DNA from: Piscinibacter sp047600445 | GTDB lineage: Bacteria; Pseudomonadota; Gammaproteobacteria; Burkholderiales; Burkholderiaceae_C | Assembly: GCF_047600445.1 (NCBI RefSeq) | Contig: NZ_JASGKT010000002.1 | Coordinates: forward strand, 2,170,001-2,234,000 | DNA: 64,000 nt | Direction: 5' to 3' | Part shown: positions 50,766 through 60,106 of the stretch, piece after piece | How positions within the stretch are numbered: the stretch's first letter is position 1 | Layout of the letters: every line of letters starts with the position of its first letter | Notes under the pieces: generated by a model | Database searches by the model: none | Told to the model about the DNA's origin: nothing | The model's input: only the letters and a program-made list of their open reading frames with translations | Program-made: the position numbers and the translations under genes

Positions 50766-51413
50766 TCACTCCTCGGACTCGCGCGTGCGCCCGGTGCGCG
50801 CGGCGCGGTAGACGCCATCGGCCGGGCAGTCGGCCATGATCAGCGCACCGGCGCCGATCACACAGCCCTCGCCGATGCGCACGCGGTCGCGGATGGTGGC
50901 GTTCGCACCGATGAAGCAGCGCTCGCCGATATCGGCGTCGCCGGCCACCACCGCGGCCGGGGCGAAGAAGCAATGCGCGCCGACGCGCGTATGGTGGTTG
51001 ATGCCGACCTGCGGGCACAGGATCAGGTTCTCGCCGAGACGCACGAACGGCGAGACCATCGCCTGCTCCTGGATCAGCGTGTTCTCGCCGACGGCCACGT
51101 TCGCGGCCACGCAGGCGCTCGGGTGCACGTAGCTCGGCATGCTGTAGCCGGCCGCGCGCACCGCGAGAAACCAGCGCTTGCGGGCCGCCGTCGCGGTGAA
51201 GCCGATGGCCACGAACAGCTCGTGCGTATCGCTCGGGAAGCGCCGCTGCACCTCGGCGAAATCCAGCACCGGCCGGCCCAGGAACTGCGGCTCGCGGATG
51301 AACTGCGCATCGAGCGCGAAGGCGTCGACCGGCCGTCCGCCCAGCGTGTCGAAGTAGTAGTGCACCTGCTCGGCGAGCATTCCGGTGCCGACGACGACGA
51401 GGCGCTTGTCCAT
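50766..51413 (-). CDS. hexapeptide-repeat acyltransferase (NeuD/PglD/FdtC-like)
   Basis: 215 residues from ATG 51413. N-terminal Rossmann-like domain (LVVVGTGMLAEQVHYYFD, typical of PglD/NeuD) and a C-terminal left-handed beta-helix made of hexapeptide repeats from about residue 95 (VHPSACVAANVAVGENTLIQ, IGINHHTRVGAHCFF-like turns, IGERCFIGANATIRDRVRIG). The histidine pair in INHHT is at the catalytic position of PglD-type N-acetyltransferases. Placed between the aminotransferase and the Fuc4NAc transferase genes, it probably N-acylates dTDP-Fuc4N. This takes the place of the unrelated GNAT enzyme WecD of enterobacteria. Confidence 0.85.
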   Translation of the reverse strand: MDKRLVVVGTGMLAEQVHYYFDTLGGRPVDAFALDAQFIREPQFLGRPVLDFAEVQRRFPSDTHELFVAIGFTATAARKRWFLAVRAAGYSMPSYVHPSACVAANVAVGENTLIQEQAMVSPFVRLGENLILCPQVGINHHTRVGAHCFFAPAAVVAGDADIGERCFIGANATIRDRVRIGEGCVIGAGALIMADCPADGVYRAARTGRTRESEE

Positions 51414-51429
51414 CGTGTGCTCTCCGCCC

Positions 51430-52266
51430 TCACTCCCGCCACGCCGCTGCGATCCACGCCACCGGCAGCACGTAGCGCTGCAGATGGCGGCGCCAGTTGT
51501 CGTCCACGCGCGCGCCGCCGCCGAAGGTCGCCATCACGTGCGCCCAGCGCGAGCGGCGCGGCGGCACGCGCTTGTTCCAGCGCCCTTCGATCACGTCGTC
51601 CGGATTCGGCCCGCCGGGGAAGGTGACGATGCGCGTGCCGGCCGGCAGGCGCGCCGTCATGAAATAACGCAGCGGGAACGGCGGCAGGCAGTGCAGCCGG
51701 AAGTGGCGCGTCCACGCCTCGGGCCAGAACTTCACACCCCCGGTCACCGCGTGCGTCACGTAGTGCTGCTCGAAGCCGTGCTTGTCGGCGATGCCCTGCG
51801 GGTCGGCGCGGAAGTCCTCCAGCACGTGCGCATTGCCGCCCACGGGGAAGCGGAACACCGAGGTCTGGCCGAGCTTCTCCAGCGGGCGCGCCCAGTTGCG
51901 CGCCACGTACACGTCCTGCGGATCGCCGACGCGGAAATAGTCGTCGAGCGGTCCGACGATCACCGAGTCCAGGTCGATGAAGAGCGCCGGCTTGCCGGTT
52001 TCCAGCCCCGGCACCGTCGCACCCCACAGGATCTGCTTGCGCCACTTGCCCATGGTGCGCTGCGGATGCGGGCAGCCGAGTTCGGGCAGGGCCAAGCACT
52101 CCACCTCGGCACGGATGCCGCTGCGGTCGTCGGTCAGGCACACCAGCCGGAACGGCCCGGTGATGTGCCGCGACACCATGCCGTACAGCCGGTTCACGTA
52201 CTCGGGGCCGTACATCGTGCCCCACTTGACGCAGACGAGCTGCTTCACGGCCGCCGTGCTCATCAT
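51430..52266 (-). CDS. putative glycosyltransferase of the KWG-YGPEYVN family (paralogue 2)
   Basis: 278 residues from ATG 52266, whose bases overlap the stop of paralogue 3 (ATGA). Family opening QLVCVKWGTMYGPEYVNRLY, then FRLVCLTDDRSGI and LFIDLDSVIVGPLDDYF as DxD-like site. The middle GGVKFWPEAWTRHFRLHCLP corresponds to the YWPAAWCASWKYHCIP of paralogue 1. It is somewhat longer at the C-terminus than the other two. Part of the msbA-led operon. Acceptor and donor are unknown. Confidence 0.75.
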   Translation of the reverse strand: MMSTAAVKQLVCVKWGTMYGPEYVNRLYGMVSRHITGPFRLVCLTDDRSGIRAEVECLALPELGCPHPQRTMGKWRKQILWGATVPGLETGKPALFIDLDSVIVGPLDDYFRVGDPQDVYVARNWARPLEKLGQTSVFRFPVGGNAHVLEDFRADPQGIADKHGFEQHYVTHAVTGGVKFWPEAWTRHFRLHCLPPFPLRYFMTARLPAGTRIVTFPGGPNPDDVIEGRWNKRVPPRRSRWAHVMATFGGGARVDDNWRRHLQRYVLPVAWIAAAWRE

Positions 52267-53039
52267 GCGCTCCACGCCCGGCGCAGCCAGTCGATGTTGC
52301 CGATGCGCCGATACCACTTGTGCCCGCCGCCGGCCAGCACCTCGCTCATCTTCGGCTCACCGGCGAACACGACGATCTTCGCGCCGGCCGGCACGGCCGG
52401 ATCGCGTGCGTAGCTCGCCAGCCCGCGCGGCACGCAGGCGTTCTTGAAGCTGACGCACCAGCCCTCGGGCCAATAGGCGAGATCGCCGTGCGCGGCGAGC
52501 TGCGCGCTCTGGAACTGCTGCGAGATCTCGTAGCGCTGCGCCGCGCCCCTGGGGTCGGCCACGTAGGCGTCGAGGATGTAGCGGTGCGCGCCGATCTCGA
52601 AACGGAACACCGACGAATTGCCGACGCTGCGCAGGAAGGCGTCGCGCGCCGCGTTCAGGCGGCGCAGCGGCTTGGCGCGGAACAGGTCGTCGTCGCGGAT
52701 GATCAGGAAGCGGCCCGGCTGCTCGAAGAAGGCGTCGATCGAATCGACGATCACCAGGTCGAGGTCGAGGAACAGCGCGGTGCCGGCCAGATCGGCGATC
52801 TGCTCGCGGAACACGCCCAGCTTGCGCCAGCGCAGGTCCTTCTGGCCGGCCGGCAGGCCGAGGTCGGGAATGGGGCGCACCTCGACGTCGGCGTCCAGCC
52901 CCGCGCCGTCGTCGGTGAAGCAGACGAAGCGGTGCGGCCGCGAGAGGTGGCGCCGCACGCCCGCGCGCAGGTGGTTGACGTACTCGGGGCCGTACATCGA
53001 ACCCCACTTCATGCAGATGACGTTGACGGTTTCGTTCAT
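52263..53039 (-). CDS. putative glycosyltransferase of the KWG-YGPEYVN family (paralogue 3)
   Basis: 258 residues from ATG 53039, ten bases after the msbA stop. VNVICMKWGSMYGPEYVNHL opens the protein; FRFVCFTDDGAGLDADVEV, LFLDLDLVIVDSIDAFFEQP and LAYWPEGWCVSFKNACVP follow in the same order as in paralogues 1 and 2. The SVGNSSVFRFEIGAHRYIL block (GNSSVYRFRLGAH in paralogue 1) links it most closely to paralogue 1. Probably cytoplasmic, acting on a lipid-linked or LPS core acceptor; this is inference from context. Confidence 0.75.
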   Translation of the reverse strand: MNETVNVICMKWGSMYGPEYVNHLRAGVRRHLSRPHRFVCFTDDGAGLDADVEVRPIPDLGLPAGQKDLRWRKLGVFREQIADLAGTALFLDLDLVIVDSIDAFFEQPGRFLIIRDDDLFRAKPLRRLNAARDAFLRSVGNSSVFRFEIGAHRYILDAYVADPRGAAQRYEISQQFQSAQLAAHGDLAYWPEGWCVSFKNACVPRGLASYARDPAVPAGAKIVVFAGEPKMSEVLAGGGHKWYRRIGNIDWLRRAWSA

Positions 53040-53049
53040 GTCGAATCGT

Positions 53050-54807
53050 TCAGCGCAGCGCTTCGCTCAGCGCCGCCGGGTGCGCGTGCAGTCTGGCGTA
53101 GTGGCCGCCGAGCGCGAGCAGTTCGTCGTGCGTGCCGCTCTCGACGATGCGCCCTTCGTGCAGCACGACGATGCGGTCGGCCGAGGCGATGGTCGAGAGC
53201 CGGTGCGCGATGACCAGCGTGGTGCGGCCGCGGCGCAGGTTGTCGAGCGCGGCCTGCACCGCGCGCTCGCTGTGCGCGTCCAGCGCCGAGGTGGCCTCGT
53301 CGAGCAGCAGGATGGGCGCGTCCTTCAGCAGCGCGCGCGCGATCGACACGCGCTGGCGCTGCCCGCCCGACAGCCGCGCGCCGTTCTCGCCGACCGGCGT
53401 CGCCAGGCCCTGCGGCATCGCGCGGATGAACTCCATCGCGTGCGCCGCGTCGGCGGCGCACACGATGTCGGCCTCGGGCGTCTGCGGCTTCGCGTAGGCG
53501 ATGTTGGCGGCCACGCTGTCGTCGAACAGCACCACGTGCTGCGTCACCAGCGCGATGTTGGCGCGCAGGTCGGCCAGCGCGATCTCGCGCAGGTCGACGC
53601 CGTCGAGCAGGATGCGGCCCTGCTGCACCGCGTGGAAGCGCGGGATCAGCGAGGCCAGCGTGGTCTTGCCGCCGCCCGAGGCGCCGACCAGCGCCACCGT
53701 CTCGCCGGGGTGGATCTCCAGGTCGATGCCGGCCAGCGCGTCGCGCTCGGCGCCGGGGTAGCGGAAGTGCACGCCCTCGAAGCGCAAATGGCCGCGCGCG
53801 CGGCCGATGTGCCGGGTGCCGCTGTCGTCCTCCGCCTCGGCGTCGATCAGCTCGAAGACCTGGGCCGCGCCGGCCAGGCCGCGCTGCAGCACCTCGTTGA
53901 CGTTCGACAGCCGCTTCAGCGGCGTCAGCAGCAGGCCCATCGCGGTGATGAAGGAGACGAAGCCGCCTACGCTCAACTGCTGCGTCAGCGAGGCGTAGTA
54001 CACGATGCCCGCCAGCGCCAGCACCGCCACGCCCTGCACGATGGGCCCGTTGGCCGACGAGGTGGAGATGGTCTTCATCGCGAAGCGGCGCGCCGCGAGG
54101 TTCACCTGCGCGAAGCGCTCGGCCTCGTGGCGCTGGCCGCCGAAGACGCGGATCTCGCGGTGCCCGGCGATCGCTTCGTCGACCACGTGCGACATCGCGC
54201 CCATCGACGACTGGATGCCGTGGCTGAAGCGGCGCAGGCGGCGGCTGACGGCGCGGATGATCAGCGCGATCGCCGGCAGCGCCGCGAAGAACACCAGCGA
54301 GAGCTTCCAGTCGAGCCAGACCATGTAGCCGATCAGGCCGACGACGGTGAGGCTGTCGCGCACCAGCGTCACCAGCGAGGTGGTGATGATCGGGTTGATC
54401 TGGTTGGAGGCGTAGGTGAAGCGCGTCACCAGCGCGGCGCCGGAGCGCTCGCCGAACCAGCTCGTCGGCAGCACCAGCAGCCGCTCGAACATCCGCTGGC
54501 GCAGGTCGAGCACCACGCGCGTGGCCACGCTGTGCATCGCCACCGAATGTGCGTAGTCGGTGAAGCCGCGCACGACGAACAGGCCGACCAGCCCGAGCGG
54601 CATCAGCCACTGGTAGCGCGGGTTGCGCTCGACGAAGCTGCCGTCGAGCAGTTGCTTGAGCAGCGCCGGCAGCGCGGCCTCGGTGGCGGCGAAGACGATC
54701 ATCGCCACGATGCCGGCCGCGAAGGTGTGCCAGTAGGGCCGCATCCCGCGCAGCAGGCGGCGCAGGAGTTCGGTCGAGGAGCGGTGGGGCGGCGCGGCGT
54801 CCGGCAT
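53050..54807 (-). CDS. msbA: lipid A export ABC transporter permease/ATPase MsbA
   Basis: 585 residues from ATG 54807. Transmembrane domain about 20-320 with LRGMRPYWHTFAAGIVAM and FERLLVLPTSWFGERSGAAL near the first cytoplasmic loops, as in MsbA. Nucleotide-binding domain with Walker A GASGGGKTT (a glycine variant in the middle), signature LSGGQRQRVSIARAL, Walker B LLLDEATSALD and H-loop VIAHRLSTI. It flips core-lipid A across the inner membrane. Here it is the first of a six-gene minus-strand run of glycan genes, a location that supports the LPS role over a drug exporter. Confidence 0.92.
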   Translation of the reverse strand: MPDAAPPHRSSTELLRRLLRGMRPYWHTFAAGIVAMIVFAATEAALPALLKQLLDGSFVERNPRYQWLMPLGLVGLFVVRGFTDYAHSVAMHSVATRVVLDLRQRMFERLLVLPTSWFGERSGAALVTRFTYASNQINPIITTSLVTLVRDSLTVVGLIGYMVWLDWKLSLVFFAALPAIALIIRAVSRRLRRFSHGIQSSMGAMSHVVDEAIAGHREIRVFGGQRHEAERFAQVNLAARRFAMKTISTSSANGPIVQGVAVLALAGIVYYASLTQQLSVGGFVSFITAMGLLLTPLKRLSNVNEVLQRGLAGAAQVFELIDAEAEDDSGTRHIGRARGHLRFEGVHFRYPGAERDALAGIDLEIHPGETVALVGASGGGKTTLASLIPRFHAVQQGRILLDGVDLREIALADLRANIALVTQHVVLFDDSVAANIAYAKPQTPEADIVCAADAAHAMEFIRAMPQGLATPVGENGARLSGGQRQRVSIARALLKDAPILLLDEATSALDAHSERAVQAALDNLRRGRTTLVIAHRLSTIASADRIVVLHEGRIVESGTHDELLALGGHYARLHAHPAALSEALR

Positions 54808-54961
54808 GGCCGGCGCATTATCCCTTCCCCCGTTCGGGGGCCCCGCGGCGGCGGCACGGGCGGGGGAACCCGCGATGGCGATTCACGGCGCGCGGCGCGC
54901 TGCCGACACTGGCGCCGAGCCTGCAATCCCGCGGCTCGTTCAACCGACAAGGAGTTTCATC

Positions 54962-55309
54962 ATGTTCAAGATCATCGCCGCCGCCGTCCTCGCCCTCGCT
55001 TCGGCCGCCGCCTTCGCGGCCACCGAGGTCAACAAGGCCAACCAGGCCGAGCTGGAAGCCATCAAGGGCATCGGCCCGAGCATGGCCACGCGCATCCTCG
55101 ATGCGCGCAAGACCGGCACGTTCAACAACTGGGCCGACCTGCAGGGCCGCGTCAAGGGCGTCGGCGACGGCAACGCGCGCAAGTACTCGGCCGACGGGCT
55201 GACCGTCAACGGCCAGGCCTATCCCGTCGGCGGGGCCGCAGTGGTCAAGGCCAAGGGCAAGCACGAGAAGACGCCTGCGAAGAAGGTCGAGGCGAAGGCC
55301 AAGTCTTGA
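54962..55309 (+). CDS. secreted helix-hairpin-helix protein, ComEA-like
   Basis: 115 residues from ATG 54962 with AAGGAG upstream. Signal peptide about 1-20 (AAAFAA). The helix-hairpin-helix module reads VNKANQAELEAIKGIGPSMA and then TRILDARKTGTFNNWADLQG, the ComEA DNA-binding pattern (VNxAxxxEL...GIG...A..I...R...G.F.....L). A lysine-rich tail (KGKHEKTPAKKVEAKAK) may add DNA affinity. It could act in periplasmic DNA binding during natural transformation. It is slightly longer than minimal ComEA-like proteins because of the tail. Confidence 0.88.
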   Translation: MFKIIAAAVLALASAAAFAATEVNKANQAELEAIKGIGPSMATRILDARKTGTFNNWADLQGRVKGVGDGNARKYSADGLTVNGQAYPVGGAAVVKAKGKHEKTPAKKVEAKAKS

Positions 55310-55384
55310 TGCGCCGTGGGGGGGGCGGCGACATGCCGTCTTCCCCGCACACCACCACCGGTTCAGCGCGACAGGCGCCACACC

Positions 55385-56569
55385 TCACCCCCAACCGAAG
55401 AACCCCCGCACCTCCTCCCGCCGCGCCAGCGTGTCGGCCTCGCCGAGCGCAACCAGCTCGCGCGTGTACGGCGCTTCGAAGAGCAGGTAGCTCGCCAGGG
55501 CCGCGCCGCGTGCGTCCTCGCCACGGCCCGAGACGCCGATGCCGCGCAGCATCGCCCGCACCGGCGCCGGCAGGCAGCCGAGGTGCCTGGCGGCGAGGTC
55601 GTCAAGGCGCTGGCTGGGTGCGATCACCAGCGTCTCGATCGGGCGCAGCGCGGTGCGCGCCAGCGCCTCGGGCGGCAGCAGCGCGAGCGTGGCGTTGATG
55701 CGCTGCAAGCGCTCCACGTCGACCGCCAGCGCGTCGAGGAAGATGTTCGACAGCGCATGGCCGGCGATCTGCGCGAGGTTCGGGTACTCGGCGCTGTGCG
55801 CGCGCGTGCCCGGCGGCTCGTGCATGCGTCCGGCGCCGATGATCAGGATGCGGCTCGCGCCCAGGTGCACCGCCGGCGAGATCGGCGCGGCCTGGCGCAT
55901 CGAGCCGTCGCCGAAGTACTCGGTGCGGCCCTCGATGGGCAGCGGCACGGCCGGGAACACGAAGGGAATCGCCGACGAGGCCATCAGGTGCGGCACGCCG
56001 ATGTCGGCGCGCACCGCGATGCGCTGCGAGCGCGTCCACGGCAGGATCTCCTGCAGCGCGTCGTAGAAGGTCACGTGCAGGCCCGAGCCGTAGCTCGACG
56101 CGGTGACGGCCAGCGCGCGCAGGTGGCCGTCGCGCATCGCCTGCTTGATGGCCGCGCCGTCGATCATGCGCCGCAGCAGGTCGGTGGCCGGCGCGTTGTC
56201 GAGCAGCGAGCGCGGCCGCGCGCGGCGCCAGCGCGCGATCAGCCAGCCGAGCGAGAACAGGGTCAGCCAGCGCGCGCCGGTGCGGATCACGCCCAGCGAG
56301 TCGGCGCGGTAGACCTGCTCGGCGTGGAAGTTCTCCCACACCTGGGCGAGCGCGCGCACGCCTTCGTCCATGTCGGCGCTGCGCGCGGCCAGCGCGGCGG
56401 CGTTGATCGCGCCGGCCGAGGTGCCGGTGATCACCGGGAAGGGGTTGCCGGCCGCCGTCGCGCCGCACTCGCGGCGGATCCTCATCACCGCCTTGAGCAC
56501 GCCCACCTGGTAGGCGGCGCGCGCGCCGCCGCCGGTGAGCACCAGACCCGTGGTTGCTCGATCGCTCAC
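55385..56569 (-). CDS. patatin-like phospholipase
   Basis: 394 residues if started at GTG 56569, overlapping the dnaE stop (GTGA). The active site is complete: oxyanion hole GLVLTGGGARAAYQVGVLKA, nucleophile serine in GTSAGAINAAALA and the catalytic aspartate in FGDGSMRQ. An insert around 115-135 with LGWLIARWRRARPRS is amphipathic. The C-terminus ends with a region (LFEAPYTRELVALGEADTLA) often seen in proteobacterial patatins of this length. It would hydrolyse phospholipids or other acyl esters. Co-transcription with dnaE is suggested by overlap, without a functional link that I can see. Confidence 0.9.
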   Translation of the reverse strand: MSDRATTGLVLTGGGARAAYQVGVLKAVMRIRRECGATAAGNPFPVITGTSAGAINAAALAARSADMDEGVRALAQVWENFHAEQVYRADSLGVIRTGARWLTLFSLGWLIARWRRARPRSLLDNAPATDLLRRMIDGAAIKQAMRDGHLRALAVTASSYGSGLHVTFYDALQEILPWTRSQRIAVRADIGVPHLMASSAIPFVFPAVPLPIEGRTEYFGDGSMRQAAPISPAVHLGASRILIIGAGRMHEPPGTRAHSAEYPNLAQIAGHALSNIFLDALAVDVERLQRINATLALLPPEALARTALRPIETLVIAPSQRLDDLAARHLGCLPAPVRAMLRGIGVSGRGEDARGAALASYLLFEAPYTRELVALGEADTLARREEVRGFFGWG

Positions 56570-59500
56570 TCGTAGACGACTTCGGCCCTGCCCTGCATCG
56601 CGCTGGAACGCCAGCGCGCGAGCGCCTCGTCGGTGGGATAAAAACGCGCCGCCTCGCCCAGATCGACCTCGCCGCTGGCGCGTTCGCGTTGCAGCGCGAG
56701 GCGGATCGTCAGGCCTTGCGGCAGCTCGCCGTGCTCGGTGCGCACGCGCCGCGAGGGGAAGTCGCGCAGCACCTCGGCCACCGGCGGGATGCTGCCGTTG
56801 ACCTCCACGCGCAGGTACTTGCCGAAGCGGCAGCGCGCGGCGGCCAGGTCCCACACCTGCATGACGTTCAGGCGCAGCCCGCCGGAGAAGCGGTCGGGCT
56901 GCAGCTTGCCCTGCACGATCACCAGCTCGTCGTCCTTCAGCAGTTCGCGGTGCGCGTTGAGCAGTTCCTCGTTGGCCACCGCCTCGATCGCCTCGGTCTT
57001 GTCGTCGAGCTTGAAGATCGCGACGCGGCCGCGCTGGCCGTTGATCACGCGCAGGTCGCCGACGATGCCGGCCAAGAGCTGCGGCTCGCGGCTGTCGACC
57101 AGGTCGGCGTTGCGGCGCCGCGCGATGCGCCGCACCTCGTCGCCGCTCTGGTCGAACAGGTGGCCCGACAGGTAGAAGCCCAGCGCGGTCTTCTCGAAGC
57201 CCAGGCGCTCCTTGATGCTCCAGGGCTCGGCGGCCACCAGCTCGGGCTCCTGCGTGCTGGCGGCGTGCGAATCCCCGAAGTCGAACAGCCCGCCCTGGTC
57301 GGCGTTGGCCGCCTGCGTGTCGGCGTAGTCGAAGGCCAGGCCGATGCTGGCCACCAGCACCGAGCGTTCGGGGTGCAGCTTGTCGAAGGCGCCGGCCTTG
57401 ATCAGCGCCTCCACCACGCGCTTGTTGATGCGCGTGCGGTCGGCGCGGTTGCAGAAGTCGAACAGCGACTTGAACGGCCCACCCTCCTCGCGCGCCGCGA
57501 TGATCGCCTCGATCGCGCCCTGTCCGGTGCCCTTGATCGCGCCCAGGCCGTAGCGCACCACGTCGTCGGCCACCGGCTCGAAACGGTAGCGGCCGGTGTT
57601 GACGTCGGGCGGCTCGAAGCGGATGCCCAGCGCGACGGCGTCGTCGTGGAAGATCTTGAGCTTGTCGGTGTCGTCCAGCGCCACGCTCATGTTGGCGGCG
57701 GTGAACTCGGCGAGGTAGTGGACCTTGAGGTACGCGGTGTGATAGGCCAGCAGCGCGTAGGCGGCGGCGTGCGACTTGTTGAAGCCGTAGCCGGCGAACT
57801 TCTCCATCAGGTCGAAGATCTCGTTCGCCTTGGGCTCGGCGATGCCCTTCTTCGCCGCGCCCTCGGCGAAGGTGGCGCGGTGCGCCACCATCTCCTCGAG
57901 CTTCTTCTTGCCCATCGCACGGCGCAGCAGGTCGGCGCCGCCGAGCGTGTAGCCGCCGACGATCTGGGCCACCTGCATCACCTGCTCCTGGTAGACCATG
58001 ATGCCGTAGGTCTCCTCGAGCACCTCCCTCATCAGCGGATGCGGGTACTCCACCTCCTCGCGGCCGTGCTTGCGCGCGCAGAAGGTCGGGATCAGGTCCA
58101 TCGGCCCCGGGCGGTACAGCGCCACCAGCGCGATCACGTCCTCGAACACGCTCGGCTTGGCGTCGCGCAGCATGCGCTGCATGCCCGAGGATTCGAGCTG
58201 GAACACCGCCACCGTCTTGCCCTCGCTCATCAGCCGGTACGAGGCCTTGTCGTCCAGCGGCAGCGTCTCGAAGGCGAAGCGCTCCTGGCCCTTGCGGCGC
58301 GCGCGGATGAAGTCGCGGGCGAGTTCGAGGATGGTCAGCGTGGCCAGGCCGAGGAAGTCGAACTTCACCAGGCCGATGGCCTCGACGTCGTCCTTGTCGA
58401 ACTGGCTCACCGCGCTGGCGCTGCCGGGCTGCTGGTACAGCGGGCAGAAGTCGGTGATCTTGCCCGGCGCGATCAGCACGCCGCCGGCGTGCATGCCGAC
58501 GTTGCGCACGATGCCCTCGACGCGCTCGGCCAGCGCGAGCAGCTCGGCCACCTCTTCCTCGTTCTTCTCGCGCTCCTCGATCTCCGGCGCTTCCCTGCGC
58601 GCGTAGATCACGCCGGTGTCGGGTGGCTCGGGCGGGCGGCGCAGCGTCACCGTCTTGCCCGGCGGCGCCGGCACCAGCTTGGCGATGCTGTCGACGTGGC
58701 CGTAGCCCATGCCGAGCACGCGGCCCACGTCGCGCAGCGCCGCCTTGGCGGCCATCGTGCCGAAGGTGGCGATCTGGCTCACCGCCTCGCGGCCGTACTT
58801 CTGCTTGACGTAGTCGATCACGCGGTCGCGGTTGCCCTGGCAGAAGTCGACGTCGAAGTCGGGCATCGAGACGCGGTCGGGGTTCAGGAAGCGCTCGAAC
58901 AGCAGGTTGTAGCGCAGCGGGTCGAGGTCGGTGATCTTCAGCGCGTAGGCCACCAGCGAGCCGGCGCCCGAGCCGCGCCCGGGGCCGACCGGGCAGCCGT
59001 TGTTCTTGGCCCAGTTGATGAAGTCGGCCACGATCAGGAAGTAGCCCGGGAAACCCATCTTCAGGATGGTCGCGATCTCGAAGTCGAGCCGCTCGACGTA
59101 GCGCGGCCGCTCGCGCTCGCGCTGCGCCGCATCGGGGTAGAGCTGCGCGAGCCGCTCCTCCAGCCCCTGGTGCGAGAGCCGGCGGAAGTAGTCGGCCATC
59201 GGCATCGCCGCGCCGTCCACCACGGGCGTCGGGAAGTCGGGCAACTGCGGCTTGCCGAGCACCAGGCTGAGGTTGCAGCGCTTGGCGATCTCCACCGCGT
59301 TGGCGAGCGCCGAGGGAATGTCGGCGAACAGCGCCGCCATCTGCGCCTGCGTCTTGAAGTACTGCTCGCGGCCGAAGCGCTTGACGCGCTTGGCGTTGGT
59401 CAGCGTCTCGCCCTCGGCGACGCAGACGCGCGCCTCGTGCGCCTCGAAGTCGTCGGGCGCGAGGAACTGCACCGGGTGCGTGGCCACCACCGGCAGGCCC

Positions 59501-60066
59501 AGCCCGGCGGCCAGCGGCACCGCGGCGCGCAGTTGCGCCTCGTGCGCCGGCATGCCGCCGCGTTGCAGCTCGATGTAGAAGCGGTTCGGGAACAGCTCGG
59601 CCAGGCGCTTCGCGGCGGCCACGGCGCGCGCCTTGTCGCCGGCCAGCAGCGCCTGCCCGACCGCGCCGAGGTCGGCGCCCGACAGCGCGATCAGGCCCTC
59701 GCCGTGCTCGGCCAGCCAGTCCCATTTCACCCAGGCCTGGCCGCGCTGTTCGTTCGCTATCCAGGCCTTGGAGAGGATCTCGCACAGGTTCAGGTAGCCG
59801 GCGCCGTTTTGCACCAGCAGCAGCAGGCGCGATGTCTGCTTCTCGCCCGTGTCGCCTTCCAGCCAGACGTCGGCGCCGAGGATGGGCTTGACGCCCTTCT
59901 TGCGCGCCTGGCTGTAGAACTTCACCGCGCCGAACAGGTTGGACAGGTCGGTGATCGCCAGCACGCCCTGGCCGTCCTTCGCCGCCGCGGCCACCATGTC
60001 GTCGACCCGCAGCGTGCCGTCGACGACGGAGAACTCGGTGTGGGTGCGCAGGTGGATGAAGTCCAT
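56566..60066 (-). CDS. dnaE: DNA polymerase III subunit alpha
   Basis: 1166 residues from ATG 60066 (MDFIHLRTHTEFSVVDGTLR); an ATG three codons upstream overlaps a TAGAAT motif and seems less likely. N-terminal PHP domain (HLRTHTEFS), polymerase core with the catalytic aspartates in MPDFDVDFCQGNRDRVIDYV and the preceding GPGRGSGAGSLVAYAL, then RAMGKKKLEEM and GYGFNKSHAAAYALLAYHTA. Tandem HhH and an OB domain (VAGIVGDLRVINGQRGR-like) are C-terminal. It is the replicative polymerase of the DnaE1 type. Length is normal for proteobacteria. Confidence 0.97.
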   Translation of the reverse strand: MDFIHLRTHTEFSVVDGTLRVDDMVAAAAKDGQGVLAITDLSNLFGAVKFYSQARKKGVKPILGADVWLEGDTGEKQTSRLLLLVQNGAGYLNLCEILSKAWIANEQRGQAWVKWDWLAEHGEGLIALSGADLGAVGQALLAGDKARAVAAAKRLAELFPNRFYIELQRGGMPAHEAQLRAAVPLAAGLGLPVVATHPVQFLAPDDFEAHEARVCVAEGETLTNAKRVKRFGREQYFKTQAQMAALFADIPSALANAVEIAKRCNLSLVLGKPQLPDFPTPVVDGAAMPMADYFRRLSHQGLEERLAQLYPDAAQRERERPRYVERLDFEIATILKMGFPGYFLIVADFINWAKNNGCPVGPGRGSGAGSLVAYALKITDLDPLRYNLLFERFLNPDRVSMPDFDVDFCQGNRDRVIDYVKQKYGREAVSQIATFGTMAAKAALRDVGRVLGMGYGHVDSIAKLVPAPPGKTVTLRRPPEPPDTGVIYARREAPEIEEREKNEEEVAELLALAERVEGIVRNVGMHAGGVLIAPGKITDFCPLYQQPGSASAVSQFDKDDVEAIGLVKFDFLGLATLTILELARDFIRARRKGQERFAFETLPLDDKASYRLMSEGKTVAVFQLESSGMQRMLRDAKPSVFEDVIALVALYRPGPMDLIPTFCARKHGREEVEYPHPLMREVLEETYGIMVYQEQVMQVAQIVGGYTLGGADLLRRAMGKKKLEEMVAHRATFAEGAAKKGIAEPKANEIFDLMEKFAGYGFNKSHAAAYALLAYHTAYLKVHYLAEFTAANMSVALDDTDKLKIFHDDAVALGIRFEPPDVNTGRYRFEPVADDVVRYGLGAIKGTGQGAIEAIIAAREEGGPFKSLFDFCNRADRTRINKRVVEALIKAGAFDKLHPERSVLVASIGLAFDYADTQAANADQGGLFDFGDSHAASTQEPELVAAEPWSIKERLGFEKTALGFYLSGHLFDQSGDEVRRIARRRNADLVDSREPQLLAGIVGDLRVINGQRGRVAIFKLDDKTEAIEAVANEELLNAHRELLKDDELVIVQGKLQPDRFSGGLRLNVMQVWDLAAARCRFGKYLRVEVNGSIPPVAEVLRDFPSRRVRTEHGELPQGLTIRLALQRERASGEVDLGEAARFYPTDEALARWRSSAMQGRAEVVYE

Positions 60067-60073
60067 GCGCGGC

Positions 60074-60079
60074 ATTCTA
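60074..60079 (-). promoter_or_regulatory. -10-like TAGAAT seven bases before dnaE ATG (leaderless candidate)
   Basis: On the minus strand TAGAAT is followed by 7 bases and the ATG at 60066. Its last bases are part of the alternative upstream ATG (60075), which argues against that start if this is the working -10. There is no Shine-Dalgarno sequence. Confidence 0.45.
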
Positions 60080-60106
60080 GAAGCGCGCCCTCGCGATCGG
60101 TGCCGC

